Source: an uncultured Pelagibacteraceae bacterium
GTDB taxonomy: Bacteria > Pseudomonadota > Alphaproteobacteria > Pelagibacterales > Pelagibacteraceae
Direction of reading: 5' to 3'
Length of the DNA: 64,000 bases
NCBI GenBank assembly: GCA_902630945.1
Contig: CACOWV010000001.1
Coordinates: forward strand, 16,196-80,195
The translations under genes and the position numbers were made by a program. The notes beneath the pieces are model-generated. The model ran no database searches and was not told the DNA's origin. It saw only the letters and a list, made by a program, of their open reading frames with translations. Shown in pieces: positions 17,478-26,285 of the stretch (positions within the stretch are counted from its first letter, which is position 1; every line of letters starts with the position of its first letter).

Positions 17478-19012
17478 AGAAAAAAATTCGCACTGCTTTA
17501 ATATCATTGTCAGATAAATCAAATCTTAAACCACTCTTAAAAGTCCTCAAAAAATTTAATATAAAAATAATAAGCTCTGGTGGTACTTATAAAAAAATAA
17601 AAAAACTAAGATTTGAATGTGTGGAAATATCAGATTTTACCGGTTTCAATCAAATTCTTGGTGGAAGAGTAAAAACTTTACATCCAAAAATTCATTCAGG
17701 AATTTTAAATATTAGAAATAATAAAAAACATCAAAAAGACATAAAAAAAAATAACTTTGAAAATATTGATCTTGTTATTGTAAATTTTTATCCATTTGAA
17801 AAAGCACTAGCTCAAAAAAAAAATCATAAAAAAATTTTGGAAAACATAGATATTGGTGGACCTACTATGGTGAGGGCTGCTGCAAAAAATTATGAAGATG
17901 TAACAGTAATAACCTCTAATGATCATTATTTAGAATTATTGAATGAACTTAAAATTCATAAGGGCGCAACATCTCTTGAATTTAGAGAAAAAATGTCACG
18001 AATTGCCTTTGCACAAACAGCTTATTATGACTCTCTAATATCGAATTATTTTAGTGAAAAATCAAAAAGTCCTTTTTCAGAAAAGAAAATTTTTTTTGGA
18101 AACTTAGTAGAAAAATTAAGATATGGAGAAAATCCTCATCAACAAAGCGCAATATATTCACAAAATCAAAACTTTAATTTAAAAAAAATTCATGGCAATC
18201 AATTAAGTTATAATAATTACAATGACATATTTTCAGCTTTAAGCATTTCAAAAACTTTACCAAAAAATAGAGGTACTGCAATAATAAAACATGCAAATCC
18301 TTGTGGAGTATCAATCACTAAAAATAAATTAGATAGTTTTAAATATGCTTTAGCTTGTGATCCAATTAGCGCATTTGGTGGTATTGTATCTTGTAATTTT
18401 AAAATTAATCATAAATTAGCAATAGAGTTAAACAAAATTTTTCTCGAGGTAATTATTGCCAATGGCTTTAATTTGAAAGCATTAAAATTATTAAAATCAA
18501 AAAAGAATTTAAGATTAATTGATGCATCTAATTTTAACTTTAATCAGTCTCATAAATTCAGCTCAATTGGTAATTCAATTCTATTGCAATCAGAGGATAA
18601 TAAAATCTTTTCAAAAAGGGATTTTAAGGTCGTTTCAAAAAGAAAACCAAATAAACAACAATTTGATAATCTGATTTTTGCATTTAATGTTTGCCGTTAT
18701 GTAAAATCTAATGCAATAGTGCTTGCAAGTAATTATACTACAATTGGAATCGGTTCTGGACAACCAAGTAGAATTGATAGTTGTAAAATTGCAATCGATA
18801 AAATGAATGAATTTACAAATACAAAAAATGATATAGTGGCAGCATCAGATGCCTTTTTTCCTTTTGTAGATGGTATTGAAAAACTTGTTCAATCAGGAGT
18901 GACCGCTGTAGTACAACCGGCTGGATCAATTCGCGATAAGGAGATCATTAAATTTGCTAATGCAACAAATACTGTTCTAATTTTTTCTAAAACAAGACAT
19001 TTTAGGCATTAA
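17474..19012 (+). CDS. purH: bifunctional AICAR formyltransferase/IMP cyclohydrolase
   Basis: PurH performs the last two steps of IMP synthesis using 10-formyl-THF. The N-terminal IMP cyclohydrolase part has TALISLSDKSNL, ISSGGTYKKI, GGRVKTLHPKIHSGIL and NFYPFEK. The formyltransferase part has LRYGENPHQQSA, IIKHANPCGVS, and DAFFPFVDGIEKLVQSGVTAVVQPAGS. The track ORF begins at 17456. I prefer the ATG at 17474, six codons later, because it forms an ATGA overlap with the upstream stop and gives a family-like N-terminus (512 aa). It shares its stop region with phhB. Confidence 0.97.
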   Translation: MKKKIRTALISLSDKSNLKPLLKVLKKFNIKIISSGGTYKKIKKLRFECVEISDFTGFNQILGGRVKTLHPKIHSGILNIRNNKKHQKDIKKNNFENIDLVIVNFYPFEKALAQKKNHKKILENIDIGGPTMVRAAAKNYEDVTVITSNDHYLELLNELKIHKGATSLEFREKMSRIAFAQTAYYDSLISNYFSEKSKSPFSEKKIFFGNLVEKLRYGENPHQQSAIYSQNQNFNLKKIHGNQLSYNNYNDIFSALSISKTLPKNRGTAIIKHANPCGVSITKNKLDSFKYALACDPISAFGGIVSCNFKINHKLAIELNKIFLEVIIANGFNLKALKLLKSKKNLRLIDASNFNFNQSHKFSSIGNSILLQSEDNKIFSKRDFKVVSKRKPNKQQFDNLIFAFNVCRYVKSNAIVLASNYTTIGIGSGQPSRIDSCKIAIDKMNEFTNTKNDIVAASDAFFPFVDGIEKLVQSGVTAVVQPAGSIRDKEIIKFANATNTVLIFSKTRHFRH

Positions 19013-19344
19013 ATTTGATCTATTTTAGCAGCCAAAATAAAATCGTTCTCAGATAAACCTTCAATAGCATGTGTGGTAATACTTATTACGGCATACCCCC
19101 ATCCAAAATTTATATCAGGATGATGCCCCTCCTCTTCAGAAATTTTTCCAACTGCATTTACAAAATTTTGACTATCCAAAAAATTTTTAAATTTAAATTT
19201 TTTTTCCAATAAATAATTATTTTTTTCATTTTTAATTATACCCCATCCATCTACTTTTTTTTGATACTTATGAATTTCTGAGATATCAAAAGGAATTACT
19301 CCTCCTTCACATGGAACACATTTTTTATTTAATAAATCACTCAT
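19009..19344 (-). CDS. phhB: 4a-hydroxytetrahydrobiopterin dehydratase (PCD/PhhB)
   Basis: This 111-aa pterin-4a-carbinolamine dehydratase shows the family motif EEEGHHPDINFGWGYAVISITTHAIEGLSENDFILAAKID. The enzyme recycles the pterin of aromatic amino acid hydroxylases, although many bacterial copies lack an evident hydroxylase partner. The track ORF extends into the tRNA-Gly gene. The ATG at 19344 (MSDLLNKK) starts just after the tRNA 3' end and gives the normal length. The stop overlaps purH by TTAA. Confidence 0.93.
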   Translation of the reverse strand: MSDLLNKKCVPCEGGVIPFDISEIHKYQKKVDGWGIIKNEKNNYLLEKKFKFKNFLDSQNFVNAVGKISEEEGHHPDINFGWGYAVISITTHAIEGLSENDFILAAKIDQI

Positions 19345-19349
19345 AAAAT

Positions 19350-19424
19350 TGGAGCGGGCAAAGGGGGTCGAACCCTCGACCTTCTCGTTGGCAACGAGAC
19401 GCTCTACCACTGAGCTATGCCCGC
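19350..19424 (-). tRNA. tRNA-Gly (anticodon GCC)
   Basis: The reverse strand folds into a complete cloverleaf. The acceptor stem is GCGGGCA/TGCCCGC. The D arm is AGCTCAGTGGTAGAGC. The anticodon stem-loop CTCGTTGCCAACGAG places GCC at 34-36. The T arm is GAGGGTTCGACCCCC. Discriminator T is followed by an encoded CCA. It sits 5 nt upstream of phhB, so both may be read from one promoter. Confidence 0.97.
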
Positions 19425-19482
19425 TTATAAAAGATAATATAAATAAAGCTAATTTTTAAAGCAAGCAATAATAAAGATCTTA

Positions 19483-20934
19483 TCAGTTTAGCCACTTGTA
19501 CTTATCTATATAATGTCTAATTAGTCCTCGATAAGGATCATATTTTTTTCTATCATATTTATCTATACTGCCTCTTATTTGGATATTGCTAGCAGTTGAT
19601 ATTAGAAGATCCTTTCTTTTGTGAAAGTTCAATATACTTTCAGACCATTCTAAATTACAAAATGAATAAATCTTTTTTGAAATATCACTTATATTATTAG
19701 TCAATTCGTCAAGTTCAATATTAAGAATTTTTTTAGGATATTTTTTTTTATAATATTCGATTATTCTTAAATAATTGTCTGTATAGGTAATAATATCCTT
19801 AATTGAATGGGTCCAAGAAAGTTTAGATAATGACTGTTTGTAAATTGCAATTATATTATCATTTATATTTCTAGTTGTATTGATAAAGACTGCTTGTGGA
19901 AAAATTTTTAGGATTACTTCAATATAAAAAAAATTTTCTAGTGATTTGTCAACAAATGAGTCATTATTTTTATGTAAGTTTTTGCTTTCAAATATCTTTA
20001 AAATTTTATGTTCGATAGATTTTAAATCTATAATAAAATTATTTTGATCTGAAAAACCTTTGGCAATAATACCATTAAAAATATTTGACTCACCTAGTGA
20101 TACAATTTTTTTTTTTCCAGATGTTAATAATGCTTCAGTAACAGTCGATCCAGATCTCGGTAATCCAATAATAAAAATTGGTTTGAAATTTTTCAATTTA
20201 CTACTATCAATGAAATTAGAAAATTTAAAATTATCATGTTTTTTTGTTATAACTTCATTCCAATAATTTAAAGTTTTTTTATTAATATTTTTCATAGATT
20301 CAAAAGAGAGCTCGTTTGCTTTTTTTAAAAATTCTATTTCACGAGAAAAATTATTTTTTTTTTTTTCATATTCAGCAAGTAAAAAATATCCGTACGCTAT
20401 TTCTAATGTTTCATTTTTTTTATTACTCATTAGTCTTAATAGATATTCTATTTTTTTATCATCAATAAAATTTTTATCTATTCGACTTAAATTAAAATAA
20501 ATAGATATTCTTTCTGGTGATAATTCTATTGCTTTTAAGTAAAACTTTTTTGAATTTTTTAAATCACCTATATTTTGATAAAATATAGCTAAATTTACTA
20601 TTACTAATAAGTAATCTTTTTTTAAATTAAAAGATTTTAAATAAAATTTTTCTGCTTTAATTAGATTTCCTTCTTTCAAAAAAATATTAGCTAGATTATT
20701 TAAAACAATATAATTTTTATCATTTATTTTAAAACATTTTTCCAAATATTTTTTTGCATCTTGAAAATTTTTAAGTCCATCATAAGCAAGATATAAAGAA
20801 TAATAAAGTTTAATGTCTATTTTAATATTTTTTGAAACTTTTAGAAAATTCAATAAAAGATCTTTTGCCTCAGAGTAGCTCTTATTTTCCAATAAAGAGG
20901 ATGCTTTTCTGATAATCTCCAATTGATTACTCAT
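19483..20934 (-). CDS. TPR-repeat sulfotransferase-domain protein (copy 1)
   Basis: This 483-aa protein has about five TPR helices pairs in residues 1-210 (for example NYIVLNNLANIFLKEGNLIKAEKFYLKSF) followed by a sulfotransferase domain from about residue 245. The PAPS 5'-phosphate loop is FIIGLPRSGSTVTEALL. The 3'-phosphate region reads NTTRNINDNIIAIYKQ, where the usual RDPxxxxxSxY pattern is degenerate. Such proteins are frequent in SAR11 and relatives. Acceptors are unknown. It stands alone, divergent from the LON-domain gene. A second copy lies at 55281-56831. Confidence 0.88.
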   Translation of the reverse strand: MSNQLEIIRKASSLLENKSYSEAKDLLLNFLKVSKNIKIDIKLYYSLYLAYDGLKNFQDAKKYLEKCFKINDKNYIVLNNLANIFLKEGNLIKAEKFYLKSFNLKKDYLLVIVNLAIFYQNIGDLKNSKKFYLKAIELSPERISIYFNLSRIDKNFIDDKKIEYLLRLMSNKKNETLEIAYGYFLLAEYEKKKNNFSREIEFLKKANELSFESMKNINKKTLNYWNEVITKKHDNFKFSNFIDSSKLKNFKPIFIIGLPRSGSTVTEALLTSGKKKIVSLGESNIFNGIIAKGFSDQNNFIIDLKSIEHKILKIFESKNLHKNNDSFVDKSLENFFYIEVILKIFPQAVFINTTRNINDNIIAIYKQSLSKLSWTHSIKDIITYTDNYLRIIEYYKKKYPKKILNIELDELTNNISDISKKIYSFCNLEWSESILNFHKRKDLLISTASNIQIRGSIDKYDRKKYDPYRGLIRHYIDKYKWLN

Positions 20935-20989
20935 TTTAAACTAATTATTTTTAGACATTATTAGACAATTATATATATTGATAGAAAAA

Positions 20990-21628
20990 ATGAAGCTTCC
21001 AAATAAGATCCCTGTTTTTCCATTAAGTAATTTTATAATTTTTCCCAAAACTACAGTCCCTCTAAATATTTTTGAACCGAGGTACATTGATATGATTAAT
21101 GATAGTATGAAAACAAATAAGTTTATAGGTATGATACAACCAAAAAATTCAAAAAATGACTTTCAATCAAAAATTCAATTATATGATATTGGTTGTTTGG
21201 GAAAAATAATAAGCTTTAAAGAAGCTGAAGACGGTAGATTTTTGATCGAACTAAAAGGTTTGATTAGATTTCAAATTTTAAAAGAGATTCAAACACAAAA
21301 AAAATACCGTGAATTTGAGGTATCTTTTGATGATTATCATGAAGATATGGTTGAAAAAAAAATAAATCTTAAATTTTCTGATTTAGAATTAATCTTTAAA
21401 GATTTAAAAAATTTATTTGAAAAAAGAGGTTTTATTATTAATTGGAAAGAACTAGAAAAACAAAGTTTAGATGAAACGATAAATGCACTTGCCATGGCCT
21501 CACCTTTTACATTGGAGGAAAAACAAGTTCTTCTTGAAGCAAAGAACCTAGATATTCGAAAAACTAAAATTTCAGAAATATTAACAACATATACATTTGA
21601 TCAATTCAACAATAATACTATTCAGTAA
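20990..21628 (+). CDS. LON N-terminal (substrate-binding) domain protein
   Basis: This stand-alone LON substrate-binding domain protein is 212 aa from the ATG at 20990. The track ORF uses a TTG four codons earlier. The opening IPVFPLSNFIIFPKTTVPLNIFEPRYIDMI and the later GCLGKIISFKEAEDGRFLIELKGLIRFQI are the family core. MASPFTLEEKQVLLEA matches the C-terminal helical part. It lacks the AAA and protease domains, so it may be an adaptor or regulator. Convergent with the UbiH-type gene, 2 nt apart. Confidence 0.92.
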   Translation: MKLPNKIPVFPLSNFIIFPKTTVPLNIFEPRYIDMINDSMKTNKFIGMIQPKNSKNDFQSKIQLYDIGCLGKIISFKEAEDGRFLIELKGLIRFQILKEIQTQKKYREFEVSFDDYHEDMVEKKINLKFSDLELIFKDLKNLFEKRGFIINWKELEKQSLDETINALAMASPFTLEEKQVLLEAKNLDIRKTKISEILTTYTFDQFNNNTIQ

Positions 21629-21630
21629 TT

Positions 21631-22695
21631 TTAAATTGATATTCCACTATCTGCTAATTTAGTAAAAAAATTGTTAGCAGATTTATTTTTTCCAAAAAAC
21701 TGCAATGATTTACTTAAAATTTTATTATTCATTCTACTTTCCAAATTAAAAAATTCATACACAAAATCTACACCTGTAGAAAAAAGATAATTTTTATGTT
21801 TAGTTTTTCTTTCAAAATCCTCACAAATTGAAGAGTTTAATTCTAGACCGTGATTTAATTTAAATTCAATTAAATCCATTAAACATTTAATATCTCTAAT
21901 AGTCATATTAAAACCTTGTCCAGCTAGAGGATGAAGCTTATGCAGTAAATCACCAAAAGCCATAATATTTTTGTAGTGATAATTTCTTAAATTAAGCGAA
22001 TTTAATTCAAAATTTGATATTTGATTAATTTTGAGAATTGAATATTTCTTATTATATCTTTTTATTAAAGATTTTATTTCTAAATCTTTTGTTCCTCTCG
22101 CTGAATAAACTACTGATGTTTTATAATCTGAAATTGGTAAAAATGCTAATGGTCCTTTTTTTGTGAAGATTTGTACAGCTGTTTTATTTTCTGAAATTTT
22201 TTTATGATCTATTATAGCAGTATGTGCATAACTGCTGTATTTTTTCTCTAACCTTTTATAGAAATATTTTTTGCTTAATAGGTTATTTCGTTCACAATTT
22301 ATAATCAACTTATAATCATTTATAGATTTTAATTGACCCTTTTTTTTGTAAAAAAATTTGTCTTTTTCAAGTGATGACTTTAAACTCTTATATAAATCAA
22401 AATTTTTGACAATTGAAAAAAGATTTTCATTTTTTTTTTCAAAATTTAAAATTTTTTCATTTTTTAAATTATCTGAATAGATTTCAATCTTGTTTATATT
22501 CCACAATAATTTTTTTAAATTGAGAATATTTTTATTAAAGAAATCAATATTAGCTTGTGAAATACCAATTGTCCTTGATTTGTTTATTTTGAGTTTTCCT
22601 TGATTAGAATAAAAATCTACATATATACCTTTATTAACTAAAGCTTTTGCTAACGTTATACTTACCAAACCACCACCAACTATACATACGTTCAT
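21631..22695 (-). CDS. UbiH/UbiF-type FAD-dependent monooxygenase
   Basis: This 354-aa flavoprotein has an N-terminal dinucleotide loop (VCIVGGGLVSITLA) and the second FAD motif GDLLHKLHPLAGQGFNMTIRD, the hallmark of ubiquinone-biosynthesis ring hydroxylases (UbiH/UbiI/UbiF/UbiL). It probably hydroxylates a ubiquinone precursor, but the ring position cannot be assigned. The ORF track starts at 22734 inside the divergent ftsK. The ATG at 22695 puts the FAD loop at the N-terminus as is usual and clears ftsK by 30 bp. Confidence 0.88.
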   Translation of the reverse strand: MNVCIVGGGLVSITLAKALVNKGIYVDFYSNQGKLKINKSRTIGISQANIDFFNKNILNLKKLLWNINKIEIYSDNLKNEKILNFEKKNENLFSIVKNFDLYKSLKSSLEKDKFFYKKKGQLKSINDYKLIINCERNNLLSKKYFYKRLEKKYSSYAHTAIIDHKKISENKTAVQIFTKKGPLAFLPISDYKTSVVYSARGTKDLEIKSLIKRYNKKYSILKINQISNFELNSLNLRNYHYKNIMAFGDLLHKLHPLAGQGFNMTIRDIKCLMDLIEFKLNHGLELNSSICEDFERKTKHKNYLFSTGVDFVYEFFNLESRMNNKILSKSLQFFGKNKSANNFFTKLADSGISI

Positions 22696-22725
22696 AATAA
22701 TTTTAATTTTAACAATAAAAATTAG

Positions 22726-24849
22726 ATGATACAAAGTGATAAATTTGATTCATCAAATATGGATATAAAAAAAATAGCCAATTCTGTTATTACTTTTACA
22801 ATTAAACGATTAATTGAGATTGCAGGTGTTATTATTTCTTTATTAGGTGTGTTGCTATTAGTTTCTTTAATCACTTATTCACCAGATGATCCAAATTTTA
22901 TTTTTCCTGACAACACAGAAATTAAGAATTTACTAGGTATTAGGGGAAGCTATATATCTGATTTATTTTTACAATCGGTTGGCCTTATTTCTTATTTAAT
23001 CTCAATAACATTTGTATTAACTGGAATTTCTATTTTTAAAAGAAAAAACTTTTTTTTAATTATTGAAAATATCTTTTACACAATACCTTATTGTCTTTTA
23101 GGATCTTTATTTTTGGATTATTTTTATAAAAATGCTTTTGAATTATATATCAATGGTAATGGAGGATTTATTGGTGGTTATCTAAATAAAACAATTTTAA
23201 CTAATATTATCAACTCAAATGAAACTGTATTCTATTACATTCTAACAATTTTTATTACTATTTTCTTTTTACTTAGTATTAATTTTCATCCAAAAAATTT
23301 TTATTTATCTTTAAAAAAGATATTATTATCCCTTTTCAAAAAAAATGAAAAAAACTACACAGATAAAAATGAAATAATAAATGAATATATCCCCCAAGAA
23401 GAAATTAAAAATTTAATTCAAGAAGATTTGCCATTTATAAAAGCAGAAAGGTCACAAAATTTAAACAAAAAAATTTTTGAATTGCCATCTGTTTCCTTGT
23501 TAAATATTCCAGCAAAAAAAGAAAAGAGCAATTTAAAGAATAATGAAAACAGCGATCCTACCTTTTTAGAAAAAATTCTTTTAGATTTTGGAGTGGATGG
23601 GAAGATCAAAAAAGTAAGCCAAGGTCCTGTTGTTACATTAAATGAGTTCGAACCAGCTGCTGGTGTTAAAATTTCAAAAATAGTAAATCTATCTGATGAC
23701 ATAGCAAGAAATACCAGCTCAGAGTCCGCTCGTATTTCAACTATACCAGGACGAAACACAGTTGGAATTGAGCTACCCAATCTTTCAAGAGAAAATGTTT
23801 GCTTAAGTGAAATTCTTAATGAAAAGAATTTCAAAAACAAAGATATAAAATTACCAATTGCTCTTGGAAAAAATATATCTGGATCCCCTGTGATTGGAGA
23901 TTTAGGATCTATGCCTCACTTACTTATAGCGGGTACAACTGGCTCTGGAAAATCAGTTTGTATTAATACAATTATTTTATCACTCTTATACAGACACACT
24001 CCTGAAAAATGTAAATTTATTTTAATTGACCCAAAGATGCTTGAATTATCAACGTACGAAGGAATACCACATTTGCTCTGCCCTGTAATAACCGAAGCAA
24101 AAAAAGCTGCTTCAGTTTTAGGGTGGGTAGTAAAAGAAATGGAGAGTAGATATAGATTAATGACAAAAGAGGGAGTGAGAAATATTGATGGTTATAACAA
24201 TAAACACAAACTTCCAATGCCATTTATAGTAGTTGTTGTTGATGAAATGTCTGACTTGATGCTAGTTGCTGGAAAAGAAATTGAAAATTATATTCAAAAG
24301 TTATCACAAATGGCTCGTGCAGCAGGTATACATATAATTATGGCTACTCAACGTCCCAGTGTTGATGTAATAACTGGAACTATCAAAGCAAATTTTCCAA
24401 CCCGTATTTCTTTTCAAGTTACATCAAAAATCGATAGCAGAACAATTTTAGGTGAACAAGGTGCAGAGCAATTATTAGGTAAGGGGGATATGTTGTATAT
24501 GTCTTCTGCAAATCGAATAGTCAGAATTCATGCACCATTTGTCTCTGATGTTGAAATAGAGAAAATAAATAATTTCTTAAGATCTCAAGCAGAGCCAGAT
24601 TACGTTGATGAGATATTAAACTTTGTTGATGAGAAAGAAATTAATGAAACTTCAAAAAATCAAGAGGATAAAGATGATCTTTATCAAACAGCAGTAGAAA
24701 TAATTAAATCTGAAGGTAAAGCATCAACATCATTTCTCCAAAGAAAACTTCAGATTGGTTACAATCGTGCTGCAAGAATAATTGATATGATGGAAGCAGA
24801 AGGAATAGTAAGTAAAGCTAATCATGTTGGAAAACGTGATGTTCTTTAA
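22726..24849 (+). CDS. ftsK: DNA translocase FtsK
   Basis: FtsK (707 aa) pumps DNA and activates XerCD recombination at the septum. Four N-terminal membrane helices (about residues 20-190) are followed by a short charged linker of roughly 80 residues. The motor carries Walker A GTTGSGKS (about residues 402-410), Walker B FIVVVVDEMSDL and the QRPSVDVITGTIKANFPTRISFQV block. A C-terminal gamma winged helix (LYQTAVEIIKSEGKASTSFLQRKL onward) reads KOPS. The linker is short compared with E. coli FtsK, as in many Alphaproteobacteria. lolA follows, overlapping. Confidence 0.97.
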   Translation: MIQSDKFDSSNMDIKKIANSVITFTIKRLIEIAGVIISLLGVLLLVSLITYSPDDPNFIFPDNTEIKNLLGIRGSYISDLFLQSVGLISYLISITFVLTGISIFKRKNFFLIIENIFYTIPYCLLGSLFLDYFYKNAFELYINGNGGFIGGYLNKTILTNIINSNETVFYYILTIFITIFFLLSINFHPKNFYLSLKKILLSLFKKNEKNYTDKNEIINEYIPQEEIKNLIQEDLPFIKAERSQNLNKKIFELPSVSLLNIPAKKEKSNLKNNENSDPTFLEKILLDFGVDGKIKKVSQGPVVTLNEFEPAAGVKISKIVNLSDDIARNTSSESARISTIPGRNTVGIELPNLSRENVCLSEILNEKNFKNKDIKLPIALGKNISGSPVIGDLGSMPHLLIAGTTGSGKSVCINTIILSLLYRHTPEKCKFILIDPKMLELSTYEGIPHLLCPVITEAKKAASVLGWVVKEMESRYRLMTKEGVRNIDGYNNKHKLPMPFIVVVVDEMSDLMLVAGKEIENYIQKLSQMARAAGIHIIMATQRPSVDVITGTIKANFPTRISFQVTSKIDSRTILGEQGAEQLLGKGDMLYMSSANRIVRIHAPFVSDVEIEKINNFLRSQAEPDYVDEILNFVDEKEINETSKNQEDKDDLYQTAVEIIKSEGKASTSFLQRKLQIGYNRAARIIDMMEAEGIVSKANHVGKRDVL

Positions 24850-25396
24850 TCTAAAAATCTTTTATTTTCTTATATTTTTAATTTTATCTTCTAAAGTAAT
24901 TGCAAATGAAAAAGATGGTATAATTCAAAATTTAGAAAATATTCAAAATATCACTTTTGATTTTGAGCAAAATATAAATGGAAAAATTGAAAATGGTAAA
25001 TGTACTATTGAATATCCAAAAAAAATAAACTGTAAATATAATCTTCAAAATAACAAAGTTTTAATTTCAAATGGGAGATCTATTGTAATAAAAACGTCCA
25101 ATAGTTTTTATATTTATCCAATAGAAAAAACTCCTTTAAATCTTATTTTAGATAAAAAATTTATATTAAAAAAAATATCGAATTTAAGTGCGAGGATCAT
25201 AGAAAATAAATATGTTAATTTTAAATTTTCTGAAAACGACAACGAAATAAATCTTTTTTTCGATAAAAAAACATTTAATCTAATAGGCTGGCAAACACTC
25301 GATATATATCAAAATTTAAGTATAACATATTTGAATTCAATAATAAAAAACCAAAAACTTGAAAAAAATTTATTTAAATTACCAAACCAAAATTAA
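24839..25396 (+). CDS. lolA: outer-membrane lipoprotein carrier protein LolA
   Basis: This 185-aa LolA-like periplasmic chaperone has a signal peptide FFNLKIFYFLIFLILSSKVIA and mature start NEKDGIIQNLENIQNITFDFEQNINGK, matching the LolA start (tx(F)xQ). The central YPKKINCKYNLQNNKVLISNGRSIVI fits the family. It ferries lipoproteins such as LptE to the outer membrane. The track start (24824) lies 15 nt earlier. The ATG at 24839 overlaps the ftsK stop and leaves a clean signal peptide. The ftsK-lolA order is common in Proteobacteria. Confidence 0.88.
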   Translation: MFFNLKIFYFLIFLILSSKVIANEKDGIIQNLENIQNITFDFEQNINGKIENGKCTIEYPKKINCKYNLQNNKVLISNGRSIVIKTSNSFYIYPIEKTPLNLILDKKFILKKISNLSARIIENKYVNFKFSENDNEINLFFDKKTFNLIGWQTLDIYQNLSITYLNSIIKNQKLEKNLFKLPNQN

Positions 25397-25397
25397 A

Positions 25398-25901
25398 TTA
25401 AATAGTCACTGTTTCTTTTTTAAAAATTTTCATTCCTCTTGAAATGTAATTGTCTAATGCATTTTTATGATCTAATGAGCATGTATGAACGCATACTCTT
25501 TTGGCTTCCTCTAAAAAAGAGTTCTTGATTGCTGAAGATAAAAGATATGATCCTAATTTTTGATTTTGATATTCTTCTAACAAGCCTAGATAAGCTATTT
25601 CAATTTCATTTTTATCAGAATGTAAAATTAATTCGAAATAACCTGCTAAATCATTCTTTGCAGTTAATACATATGTTTTTACGTTTTTATTAGACACATA
25701 TTCAATCCAACTTCTATCGCTCCATTCTAATCTATCGATCCAATTGTGTTTTTTGCCAACTTCTTTATAAAAAAATTTATTTAATTGAAAGTTTGCTGGT
25801 TGTATAAATTTTATTTTATAATCTTCTGAAGGAGAATGAGACTCTCTTAATTCCTCAAGAGAATTAATTTCTAGATAATTTCTTTCAATTTGTTTATTCA
25901 C
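25398..25901 (-). CDS. GNAT-family acetyltransferase
   Basis: This 167-aa protein shows the GNAT acetyl-CoA site IEIAYLGLLEEYQNQKLGSYLLSSAIKNSF (motif A, Q/RxxGxG/A variant QNQKLG) and the following HTCSLDHKNALDNYISRGMKIFKKE. This fits the family pattern of a C-terminal alpha/beta region that positions the acceptor. The substrate is unknown. The start is GTG, overlapping the HIT-protein stop as GTGA, so the two are translationally coupled. Confidence 0.85.
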   Translation of the reverse strand: MNKQIERNYLEINSLEELRESHSPSEDYKIKFIQPANFQLNKFFYKEVGKKHNWIDRLEWSDRSWIEYVSNKNVKTYVLTAKNDLAGYFELILHSDKNEIEIAYLGLLEEYQNQKLGSYLLSSAIKNSFLEEAKRVCVHTCSLDHKNALDNYISRGMKIFKKETVTI

Positions 25902-26263
25902 TCAACCATTCTTCCGACTTTTTCACCGCCAAATAAATGAAAATGTAAATGAGGTACTTCTTGACCTCCATTGTCACTAATGTTAGCCAAAGCTCTATAG
26001 CCTTTGCCATTTTCAACTGAAATACCTAATTTTTTTGCAACAATGTTAATTCCTCTAATTAATCCCACTATCTCATCTGGGTTAGCATTTAAGCTAAAAT
26101 CATCTAAATCAATATACCTACCCTTTGGTATAACTAATGCATGAATTTTTTTTTGAGGGTTAATATCATGAAAAGATAAAACAAAACTATCTTCGTAAAT
26201 TTTTTTACAAGGTATTTCACCTCTAAGAATTTTTGCAAAAATATTATTATCATCATATTCCAT
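25898..26263 (-). CDS. HIT-family (histidine triad) nucleotide hydrolase
   Basis: This 121-aa Hint-type protein begins DDNNIFAKILRGEIPCKKIYED and has the histidine triad HLHFHLFGG near the C-terminus, preceded by GQEVP. Family members hydrolyse AMP-linked phosphoramidates such as lysyl- or purine nucleoside phosphoramidates. Length and motifs are standard. It overlaps the downstream GNAT gene by 4 nt and lies 22 nt after the methyltransferase gene. Confidence 0.96.
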   Translation of the reverse strand: MEYDDNNIFAKILRGEIPCKKIYEDSFVLSFHDINPQKKIHALVIPKGRYIDLDDFSLNANPDEIVGLIRGINIVAKKLGISVENGKGYRALANISDNGGQEVPHLHFHLFGGEKVGRMVE

Positions 26264-26285
26264 AGAATTATTATATATTTATTAG

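Noticed and set aside
19345-19410. N-terminal extension of phhB in the ORF track
   Set aside because: This part is the tRNA-Gly gene read in frame; the ATG at 19344 gives the family length.
22696-22734. Longer start for the UbiH-type gene
   Set aside because: It would overlap the divergent ftsK start and add residues before the FAD-binding loop, which normally begins the protein.
23418-23840. 140-codon antisense ORF in ftsK
   Set aside because: Shadow of the ftsK motor region.
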